Position numbers and translations under genes: made by a program. A DNA stretch of 5,651 nt, taken from positions 1-5,651 of the forward strand of contig JAHJCS010000098.1 in the NCBI GenBank assembly GCA_018812465.1, in the 5' to 3' direction. Source of the stretch: Nanobdellota archaeon (GTDB taxonomy: Archaea; Nanobdellota; Nanobdellia; Woesearchaeales; UBA12501). Positions 1-5,028 of the stretch are shown piece after piece (position 1 is the first letter of the stretch; each line of letters opens with the position of its first letter). A model generated the notes under the pieces. That model saw only the letters and a program-made list of their open reading frames with translations, was not told where the DNA came from and made no database searches.

Positions 1-6
1 GCTAAC

Positions 7-957
7 ATGGAGAATAGAATAGAGATGGATATGGAAAGGATGTTTGCTCTGGAGAGGGTTGTGCGTGAAGTAGGATCAAGGATCTTATCCTACAAAGGCC
101 CGATACAGGACACAAAACATGTGAGAGGCCACGAGGAATCAAACATAGATGTTCTTGCGTACGAATGGATGATAGGCTCGCTTGAGAAGAATCTTGACAA
201 GGATCTTTTCATGGGTAAATTCCTTTTTGAGTTAAGAGAGCTTGAGGATGTGATTGGAGGAGAGCATGATTCAGACAGGCCAGTCAGCAGAAAAGTCCTG
301 AGGATAGATGAGATTGACGGCACTACAAACGCAAAGAGGACATTGGCTTCAACTTTTGACTATGCACCCAACTCCACAGTATCAGTTGCATTATGTGATA
401 ATGAATCCTTAGGTTCAACATCAATCGGAGTAGTATATGATATGCACAATAACAGCGTGTTCTCTGGGCTGCGTGTGGACGGAGGCTATCTGTCTTTCTG
501 TGACAGAAGGCTTCTTGATCCAAAAGATTTCAGGACAAAAAGAGGAGACACTTCCACACGAATAATGGTTGTAGGCTATTCCAACAAAGAGAGGGCCAAG
601 AAAGCTGAGATAGAGAAAGCCATACTTGACGCAGATGCAACAGGCAAGGATTTCAGGATATATGACGGCTCAAGGTCAACAACAGTAGATGTCCTAAACA
701 TCATAAGGAACCAGTTTGATGCATATGTTGATCCAAGGGCATTATGGCCTAAGAGCGGAGCCCAGCTGCAGCCGTATGATATCAGTGGAATAATCCCAAT
801 CGCTTATGGATGCGGGCTTGAGCTGTGCGATATCCATGGAAAGCCGATTGGACATCAGGAAGACGCAAATGGCCCTGTCACTCTTATTGTCGCAAGAAGA
901 GGGCTTGGGAATATTCTTGTCAACGCAATCTCTGAATATGTCAAGGAGAGCAAATGA
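7..957 (+). CDS. Inositol monophosphatase / FBPase superfamily phosphatase
   Basis: 316-aa Mg2+-dependent phosphomonoesterase of the IMPase/SuhB/archaeal FBPase fold. Visible hallmarks are the metal motif DEIDGTT at residues 101-107 (family DPIDGTT), an upstream acidic residue E86 in GGEHDS (family GEE), the GS element at 221-222 leading to FDAYVD at 237-242 (family GS..LD....G..DAY), and the third metal aspartate D258 in YDISG (family WDxAAG), followed by a glycine-rich segment. Usual members are about 250-270 aa; the extra length lies between the motifs and at the N-terminus. Archaeal members often hydrolyse inositol-1-phosphate, fructose-1,6-bisphosphate or both; 3'-phosphoadenosine phosphate is another family substrate. 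Substrate cannot be decided here. The start is uncertain: the frame is open to the window edge and in-frame ATGs also occur at 25, 31 and 40, so the true start may differ. A downstream gene follows after 16 bases, suggesting an operon. Confidence 0.82.
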   Translation: MENRIEMDMERMFALERVVREVGSRILSYKGPIQDTKHVRGHEESNIDVLAYEWMIGSLEKNLDKDLFMGKFLFELRELEDVIGGEHDSDRPVSRKVLRIDEIDGTTNAKRTLASTFDYAPNSTVSVALCDNESLGSTSIGVVYDMHNNSVFSGLRVDGGYLSFCDRRLLDPKDFRTKRGDTSTRIMVVGYSNKERAKKAEIEKAILDADATGKDFRIYDGSRSTTVDVLNIIRNQFDAYVDPRALWPKSGAQLQPYDISGIIPIAYGCGLELCDIHGKPIGHQEDANGPVTLIVARRGLGNILVNAISEYVKESK

Positions 958-961
958 TCAT

Positions 962-970
962 GGAGGCGAG
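962..970 (+). promoter_or_regulatory. Ribosome binding site fixing the start at 974
   Basis: GGAGGCGAG lies just after the phosphatase stop and its GGAGG ends 7 bases before ATG 974. It matches the archaeal 16S anti-Shine-Dalgarno sequence well. The reading frame stays open upstream to an ATG at 806, but that would overlap the phosphatase by about 150 bases, so this site decides the start. ATGs at 954 and 960 are in another frame that stops after a few codons. Confidence 0.8.
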
Positions 971-973
971 AAC

Positions 974-1579
974 ATGGAAATCCTAAATGGCATTGGATCA
1001 ATTACAGAACAGGAGATAGTCAAGCTTAAGGCAAAGATCGGTGATTATATAGGTATTGCAGGCAAACTCCATAAATATGAATATATTGACGAAGAAGAAG
1101 AGTGTTCGAGATCAGAAGATATCTTATTGGCCCACGACCAATATATAATAAAGATTGAGGGAATATGGGGAGTGGAGATTGATGGACAGAAATACATGAC
1201 TCATCTGATAGGAGAAGGCGGCAGCAGGGAGTGCAGGGGTCTTGGCGCAATAAATGGAAGGATCCACTCTCTAAGACAATTTGTGGGTGGAAGATATGGA
1301 GGATACACATTTGATGCTGTTTCAATACATAATCTATCACCCCCTAAGTCAGGAAAAGAGATTTGGAAGATGAATGGAGAGTTTGACTTCCGCAGCATAG
1401 ACAGGGTAATAGGACAATACCTCAAGAAAGATGTGCATAATCTCCACAGGAATGCCACATTATTGACTGAACATATAACTCACTGCACACATGTACATGA
1501 ATGTGTCCCCTTATCCATCGCACCTACTGAAGAAGACATAGAGAAAGCTGTGAAAGAATATCTTCTGAGGATAGTTTGA
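974..1579 (+). CDS. Uncharacterised 201-aa protein with a C-terminal His/Cys cluster
   Basis: I do not recognise this family. It is a soluble-looking protein with no signal peptide or membrane span. An N-terminal helix (about residues 10-25) is followed by an acidic patch DEEEEC at 39-44, then a mixed region rich in glycine (about 60-120) with elements such as GEGGSRECRGLG (80-91) and GGRYGGYTFD (105-114). Near the C-terminus residues 167-177 read HITHCTHVHEC, giving four His and two Cys within 11 residues, which could bind a metal; a final amphipathic helix covers 186-200. The start at 974 is chosen for its SD site and non-overlap with the phosphatase 16 bases upstream, with which it is probably co-transcribed. 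That neighbourhood could mean a shared pathway, but nothing in the protein itself shows it. Confidence 0.75.
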   Translation: MEILNGIGSITEQEIVKLKAKIGDYIGIAGKLHKYEYIDEEEECSRSEDILLAHDQYIIKIEGIWGVEIDGQKYMTHLIGEGGSRECRGLGAINGRIHSLRQFVGGRYGGYTFDAVSIHNLSPPKSGKEIWKMNGEFDFRSIDRVIGQYLKKDVHNLHRNATLLTEHITHCTHVHECVPLSIAPTEEDIEKAVKEYLLRIV

Positions 1580-1644
1580 CGTTAGATAGGTATTTCAGGC
1601 CCATAATCAATCTTTCCAGATATCAACAAAAACATTTTATTATC

Positions 1645-1693
1645 CTCCGCCATATTCCCTGCAAAAGCAGGAGATTGGCGGAGATTGTTTTTT
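1645..1693 (+). terminator. Two-tier hairpin followed by T6, likely terminator
   Basis: The arms CTCCGCCA (1645-1652) and TGGCGGAG (1676-1683) pair perfectly over 8 bp. Inside them CCTGC (1658-1662) pairs with GCAGG (1667-1671) around an AAAA loop, and the two stems are separated by a small internal loop. A run of six T follows at 1688-1693. It sits about 65 bases after the 974-1579 gene and ahead of the next promoter, so it fits a terminator of the first operon. Archaea usually need only a T-run, so the stable stem may have another role such as protecting the 3' end or being part of a small RNA. Confidence 0.6.
1670..1687 (+). repeat. Tandem GGAGATTG direct repeat, period 10
   Basis: GGAGATTG occurs at 1670-1677 and again at 1680-1687, offset by 10 bases, which is about one helical turn. 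The pair overlaps the 3' arm of the hairpin and lies about 20 bases upstream of the TATA box at 1709. It could be an operator for the next gene, or a by-product of the hairpin sequence. Confidence 0.4.
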
Positions 1694-1708
1694 CTCTATT
1701 CAACAAAC

Positions 1709-1747
1709 TTTAAATATCAAACCCTCTTATTTTGCATAAAAGAGGTG
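1709..1747 (+). promoter_or_regulatory. TATA box and Shine-Dalgarno site for the AGW-repeat membrane protein
   Basis: TTTAAATAT at 1709-1717 is a good archaeal TATA box. With the usual spacing of about 26 bases, transcription would begin near 1739, giving a leader of roughly 13 bases. GAGGTG at 1742-1747 is a strong SD, four bases before ATG 1752. Confidence 0.7.
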
Positions 1748-1751
1748 TAAA

Positions 1752-2138
1752 ATGGATGCTTTGGCCTTAGGCCTTATCATATTCACAAGCATAGTCTTCT
1801 TTTTCTCTATAATCGCATTTATCTTATCCTTTTTCAGGAAGGAGCCTACAAAACTCCAGAAGGACTTGTGGACTCTTGAGAAGGAGATCAAAAGCATGAG
1901 GAAGCAGGAGATGATGGATGGTGCTATAATCAAGAAGCTTTCTGATGCAGGATGGGATGGTCATGTTGTTGAGCTTGTCATCCATGATCTTAGGAAGCCT
2001 AACCATAAGATTGAGAAGCTGCAGAATTATGTTGATTCAAGGCTGAGGAAAGGAGACTCCAAAGAATTCCTGAAAGAGACTCTTGTTGAGGCTGGCTGGA
2101 GCGCTGACCTGATTGACCTTGTTCTGAGACTGGATTGA
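1752..2138 (+). CDS. Single-pass membrane protein with two C-terminal AGW helical repeats
   Basis: 128 aa. A hydrophobic segment at about residues 4-28 is followed at once by basic residues (RK at 29-30), giving a signal-anchor with the bulk of the protein probably in the cytoplasm. Residues 32-55 form a charged, heptad-like helix that could be a short coiled coil. Two related units follow: residues 59-80 with DAGWDGHVVELV and 107-128 with EAGWSADLIDLV. They share L-x-[DE]-A-G-W-x3-[VL]-[VI]-[DE]-L-V, a helix-turn-helix shape resembling small UBA-like bundles. Similar AGW motifs are familiar from short archaeal and candidate-phylum membrane proteins of unknown function (recollection, not a search). 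It is a monocistronic unit with its own promoter and SD. Function is unknown; a membrane-tethered protein-interaction adaptor is an inference. Confidence 0.8.
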   Translation: MDALALGLIIFTSIVFFFSIIAFILSFFRKEPTKLQKDLWTLEKEIKSMRKQEMMDGAIIKKLSDAGWDGHVVELVIHDLRKPNHKIEKLQNYVDSRLRKGDSKEFLKETLVEAGWSADLIDLVLRLD

Positions 2139-2143
2139 TAATA

Positions 2144-2153
2144 TTTATAAATA
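2144..2153 (+). promoter_or_regulatory. TATA box for the 463-aa HTH-repeat protein
   Basis: TTTATAAATA lies six bases after the preceding stop codon and 31 bases before ATG 2184. The expected transcript start is about 2174, so the leader would be only about 10 bases. AGGGGT (2173-2178) precedes the ATG but is a weak SD match and would be at the very 5' end of the message. Confidence 0.72.
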
Positions 2154-2183
2154 GTTCTTCAAAGACTCTATTAGGGGTTTATA

Positions 2184-3575
2184 ATGGCATTAGAGAGGCT
2201 AGTCCATAAATTGGATACTGAACAGAGAACAGGCATATTTAGGGTTCCTGATGAGATCAAAGCAGATTATGGCATAAAGATCTGGACTGGAAGGAAGAGA
2301 AGAGATGATATTCCTGCACCTATTGTTGTTGAAGAAGAGGAGTATTACCGGACAGGCGCAAGGAAGAAGATAGGCGCGCATATAGAATTTTTGAACAAAC
2401 TTTGCAAGGCTGGTATGATTAGGCCAAGGGATGGTGAGGATTTTGACTATCTTGATATCCACATTGTCGAGCCTGTCTCAACACTTTCTCTTGCTCAGAC
2501 AATAAGCTGGGCATTCCATAGGCCTATAGAAGATGTGCTTGTCTCTAATAAAGATTTCAAGTCAAGAGAGTTCAGATCAATGCCTGAAGAAGAACAGATC
2601 AGTTATCTGTTCCATGCTTACCAAGGAGCACACTGGTTCGAGAGATTTCTGGGAAGGCAAAAGAGCATAACTGAAGGACTGAACTCTCCTGTTGTAAGAA
2701 GCTGGCAAAAGATAAGCAGAATGGAACTGAGCGAATGGTTCATGGCTGACAGTATGTATCTTGTAAAACAGCTCATTGACAAAGGTCTGCTCATTCCTGA
2801 GAATAAAATAAAGACCCACAGCAAAGTGGATGTGAACAATGTTGGCCTTGCAAGATTATTATCTCTTATACATAATGTCCCATTTGATCAGGTATATCTG
2901 GATGGCAATGATCCTTACTGTGCTGATGTCGCTGATGATTTTCTGAGCAAAAAGCTGATGCCTTACATGTTATCTTATTCTATACATCCAGATTCAAGAT
3001 ATTCCATCAAGGAGTCAGTAAGAATCATTCATCTTCCTTACAGAAGACTCTTTGAAGCTGTGAAATCAGGAGCATTGAAGAATACTCGATACCAGAAGGA
3101 TGGTAAAACTTCTATCTCTGGCATTGACCTTGCGATATATGCTCTGAGAAACTCAGATAAACTCAGTTATACTCTAAACGAGGTAAATGATCTTTTTGGA
3201 GTCTCTGTTGAACCCAGAAGATTGGGCATGAGGATGACAGACAAGGGAACTTATTCAAGGCATCATTATGTTCTTCCTGCTTATGATTATATTGCTGATA
3301 AGACAAGGTCAAGAGTCATGGGCAGTGTTGATGATGGTTTCATTAATTTCTTTGTTGGTGGTAAGGAGTTTCAGATGACTATTGGTGCTGTACATGATTA
3401 CTGCATTGAGTATGGTCTTGTTTCATTTGATGATAGGTCCATAGCTCATCTTGGACAGCAGTTTGCTGAAGCAGAGCTAAAAAAAGCAACAATAGTCACT
3501 CCTGACCTAAGAATGAGGATTGAAGGAGATAGGATTGTTGGAATAGGAATAAAAGAGAATTCTATAAGATACTGA
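2184..3575 (+). CDS. Uncharacterised 463-aa protein built of several degenerate HTH-like units
   Basis: I do not recognise a named family. The clearest element is residues 272-321, which follow the MerR/excisionase pattern: YSIKESVRIIHLPYRRLFEAV (a helix-turn-helix), then SGAL (295-298), a basic wing KNTRYQKDGKT (299-309), then SISGIDLAIYAL (310-321). Related-looking units occur at about 68-120 (LNKLCKAGMIRP ... LSLAQTISW ... P-x-E-D-V), 181-240 (VKQLIDKGLLIP ... VGLARLLSL ... P-x-D-Q-V) and 328-372 (YTLNEVNDLFGVSVEPRRLG, then a basic wing). The first two share the order KxGxIxP, hydrophobic helix, P-x-[ED]-x-V. A beta-rich C-terminus covers 434-463. There is no membrane span, signal peptide or visible catalytic motif. 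The N-terminal half is acidic around 46-53. A DNA-binding or chromatin/regulatory role is inferred from the HTH pattern only. The gene has its own TATA box and a T-run terminator. Confidence 0.8.
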   Translation: MALERLVHKLDTEQRTGIFRVPDEIKADYGIKIWTGRKRRDDIPAPIVVEEEEYYRTGARKKIGAHIEFLNKLCKAGMIRPRDGEDFDYLDIHIVEPVSTLSLAQTISWAFHRPIEDVLVSNKDFKSREFRSMPEEEQISYLFHAYQGAHWFERFLGRQKSITEGLNSPVVRSWQKISRMELSEWFMADSMYLVKQLIDKGLLIPENKIKTHSKVDVNNVGLARLLSLIHNVPFDQVYLDGNDPYCADVADDFLSKKLMPYMLSYSIHPDSRYSIKESVRIIHLPYRRLFEAVKSGALKNTRYQKDGKTSISGIDLAIYALRNSDKLSYTLNEVNDLFGVSVEPRRLGMRMTDKGTYSRHHYVLPAYDYIADKTRSRVMGSVDDGFINFFVGGKEFQMTIGAVHDYCIEYGLVSFDDRSIAHLGQQFAEAELKKATIVTPDLRMRIEGDRIVGIGIKENSIRY

Positions 3576-3600
3576 GAAGATAGTTTTAGATCTCTTTTTT
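3575..3600 (+). terminator. T-run terminator with short imperfect hairpin
   Basis: Immediately after the stop, AGA-A-GAT (3575-3581, one bulged A) can pair with ATCTCT (3590-3595), and the right arm runs into six T at 3595-3600. The stem is weak; the T-run alone is the usual archaeal signal. Confidence 0.5.
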
Positions 3601-3617
3601 ATCATCCAGTAGTAAAA

Positions 3618-3625
3618 TATATAAA
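3618..3625 (+). promoter_or_regulatory. Upstream TATA box, consistent with leaderless ATG 3650
   Basis: TATATAAA at 3618-3625 lies with its centre about 28 bases before ATG 3650, so the message could begin almost exactly at the start codon. Confidence 0.55.
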
Positions 3626-3639
3626 TGATTAATTAAACC

Positions 3640-3649
3640 TATATATAAA
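3640..3649 (+). promoter_or_regulatory. Second TATA-like element, consistent with an internal GTG start at 3680
   Basis: TATATATAAA at 3640-3649 would place transcription near 3671, downstream of ATG 3650. The message would then begin close to GGGG (3671-3674), five bases before an in-frame GTG at 3680. This is the same arrangement as at the 2184 gene (TATA, 26 bases, GGGG, then start). Confidence 0.4.
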
Positions 3650-4459
3650 ATGCTAGAAAGAAATGTTCTAGGGGTAAAAGTGAGTGTGCCTGATAATATA
3701 GGCAAATCACCTTTATATGATTCTAAGATAGCTCCATTTCTGGGCAGTCCTGATCTAAAACAGCTGTTAATGCAGGTAAAAGAAGAAGCACCTAACCATC
3801 CTGACAAGATTATGGTTGTTCTTGGAGATGGTGTTGTGATGGCTGAATCAAATGGGAGGGCAGCTGAATATTGTTTTGAGATATATCCTTACTCAAGCCA
3901 GAAAGATCTTGCTGGCGCATTGCATGGAATCCTGGTTGCACAAGCAAGAAAGAGACAGGATGACACGCCTATAAAGATATATTCAACACTTGATCTGGAA
4001 CAGAGAGCAGAAGCTCTTAGATCTTTCACAGACCTTCCGATGATAGAAGGAAACTTGAATACTGGAGTGTTTGATGAGAACATCCTGAGATGTCCTGTGA
4101 TGTATGCTCTTTTTGGTGAACCAAGACAAATCAGGAAAGTATACTTTCTTTGCGAGAGTCCTGACTGCAGCAGATCGACTGCAGTGACAGAAAGTGTATG
4201 GGAAGGCAAAGATGGAGTTCTATTCCAGTATAATCATTTCATTGATGGAGTTCCTGTTGAAGAAGCAAAGAAGAAATATCTAAAGGCATCTTTTCTAGAA
4301 GAAAGGGCGATTGCAATCAGAGTACCTACTCTTGCATGCCTTGCTGATGCTTGTGCACCATCCAGGCAACAGTTTACCTATCCCATGGATGAGAATACTA
4401 AGATTGAATCCAGGTTCAGGTGCATACCTCCACCAGATGAATATTCTGTATATAAATGA
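3650..4459 (+). CDS. Uncharacterised soluble protein with two CX4C pairs
   Basis: 269 aa if started at ATG 3650; I do not recognise the family. There is no membrane span or signal peptide. A strand-like segment KIMVVLGDGVVMAES at residues 53-67 is followed by a long region with helices around 84-103 (DLAGALHGILVAQARKR) and 114-126. The C-terminal half has cysteines at 148, 168, 173, 230, 235 and 258; C168/C173 (CESPDC) and C230/C235 (CLADAC) are both CX4C and could form a four-cysteine metal site or disulfides. The segment 205-227 is charged and helical. The start is ambiguous: ATG 3650 would be leaderless from the TATA box at 3618, whereas GTG 3680 (259 aa, beginning at SVPDNIG) would fit the second TATA box and a GGGG element. 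The gene is flanked by its own promoter and that of the next gene, so it looks monocistronic. No function can be assigned. Confidence 0.78.
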   Translation: MLERNVLGVKVSVPDNIGKSPLYDSKIAPFLGSPDLKQLLMQVKEEAPNHPDKIMVVLGDGVVMAESNGRAAEYCFEIYPYSSQKDLAGALHGILVAQARKRQDDTPIKIYSTLDLEQRAEALRSFTDLPMIEGNLNTGVFDENILRCPVMYALFGEPRQIRKVYFLCESPDCSRSTAVTESVWEGKDGVLFQYNHFIDGVPVEEAKKKYLKASFLEERAIAIRVPTLACLADACAPSRQQFTYPMDENTKIESRFRCIPPPDEYSVYK

Positions 4460-4470
4460 ATCAAAGAAAG

Positions 4471-4479
4471 TTTTATAAA
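4471..4479 (+). promoter_or_regulatory. TATA box for the small membrane protein, leaderless mRNA
   Basis: TTTTATAAA at 4471-4479 has its centre about 27 bases before ATG 4502. The expected transcript start therefore coincides with the start codon, and no SD is present in the short gap after the preceding stop codon. Confidence 0.65.
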
Positions 4480-4501
4480 CTCTGATATCTTTATAGTAAT
4501 C

Positions 4502-4867
4502 ATGTCAGCAACACCATGGATATTAATCATGATTCTTGGAATAGCAATCATAACTGTGGTTATTGCCATTCTCTTTGCAAAATACAGGAAAGAGAAGACT
4601 CCTGTTGATTATTATGTATTGTTTATAATGGGTATCTGCTTGTTCCCACTGGGCATGACCCTGAGCAATCCTTTCTTCTTTATCATGGGGCTTGTTTTTA
4701 TGGGTGTTGGTCTTGCAAACAAGGACAAGTGGAAGGATAATCATAGATCATGGGACAAGATGGGCCCTGAACAGAAGCGGATGAAACATGCTTTGCTGAT
4801 TGGTATTGGTGTCCTAATTCTTGCTGTGCTGATATATTTTCTGCTAAGACACAGATATCTTCTTTAA
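4502..4867 (+). CDS. Small multi-pass membrane protein of unknown function
   Basis: 121 aa with about four hydrophobic spans: residues 6-26, 37-54, 56-72 and 97-115. Spans two and three are separated only by a short S-N-P turn at 55-57, forming a helical hairpin. Loops at 27-36 (KYRKEKTPVD) and 73-96 (lysine-rich, NKDKWKDNHRSWDK at 73-86) are positively charged and should face the cytoplasm, which puts the N-terminus outside; the C-terminal RHR after the last span fits that rule less well. No catalytic or transporter motif is visible. The start is ATG 4502, supported by the TATA box at the leaderless distance; ATG 4529 lies inside the first span and is unlikely. The gene ends 161 bases before the helicase start and is probably expressed alone. 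Confidence 0.78.
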   Translation: MSATPWILIMILGIAIITVVIAILFAKYRKEKTPVDYYVLFIMGICLFPLGMTLSNPFFFIMGLVFMGVGLANKDKWKDNHRSWDKMGPEQKRMKHALLIGIGVLILAVLIYFLLRHRYLL

Positions 4868-4890
4868 TCACCCCATGGTGGTGTAGAACA

Positions 4891-4904
4891 GAAAGGTTTA
4901 AATA
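4891..4904 (+). promoter_or_regulatory. Strong BRE/TATA promoter for the DEAD-box helicase
   Basis: GAAAGG (4891-4896) followed by TTTAAATA (4897-4904) is a close match to the archaeal TFB-recognition element plus TATA box. Transcription should begin near 4926, leaving about 100 bases of leader before the helicase ATG at 5029. Confidence 0.7.
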
Positions 4905-4925
4905 CTAGTGGTATAACAGTCTTAT

Positions 4926-5028
4926 ACAGGCATTACCATTGACGAGAGAGCACCTGTCCAAATGAACATTTCGCTTTTTCTAAGGAAGTGCTATATATCA
5001 AAACATATACATACGAGGTAAAATAAAA
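4926..5028 (+). other. Predicted long 5' leader of the helicase mRNA with a 19-codon upstream ORF
   Basis: Between the predicted transcript start and the helicase ATG there is no other gene. A short reading frame from ATG 4962 runs 19 codons and stops with TAA at 5019-5021, so its last codons overlap the helicase SD. It has no obvious SD of its own. A second TATA-like string, CTATATATC at 4991-4999, could give an alternative short transcript starting near 5021. I see no riboswitch or C/D-box signature that I can support. Confidence 0.4.
5015..5019 (+). promoter_or_regulatory. Ribosome binding site of the helicase
   Basis: GAGGT at 5015-5019 lies nine bases before ATG 5029, separated by an almost pure A spacer. 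It supports this ATG, which also gives the expected N-terminus of the Q-motif region. Confidence 0.65.

Noticed and set aside
806..973. Upstream extension of the 201-aa gene to ATG 806
   Set aside because: It would overlap the phosphatase by about 150 bases; a strong SD at 962-970 points to ATG 974, and the extension is just the out-of-frame reading of the phosphatase end.
1026..1340. 104-codon reading frame on the - strand inside the 974-1579 gene
   Set aside because: Fully antisense to a gene with a clear SD; no initiation signals and no recognisable protein features.
1723..1745. CCTCTT/AAGAGG hairpin that could hide the SD of the 1752 gene
   Set aside because: The left arm lies upstream of the transcript start expected from the TATA box at 1709, so it would not be in the mRNA.
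3889..4209. 106-codon reading frame on the - strand inside the 3650-4459 gene
   Set aside because: It lies wholly within a better-supported + strand gene and has no promoter or SD; composition is that of an antisense shadow.
4869..4883. CACC...GGTG inverted repeat around CCATGG before the helicase promoter
   Set aside because: Only four base pairs plus a short palindromic core; too weak to call an operator or terminator, and no T-run follows.
4905..5014. Possible C/D-box RNA in the helicase leader (TTGACGA, CTGTCC)
   Set aside because: Neither string matches the C or D box consensus closely, and no C'/D' pair or terminal stem is visible.
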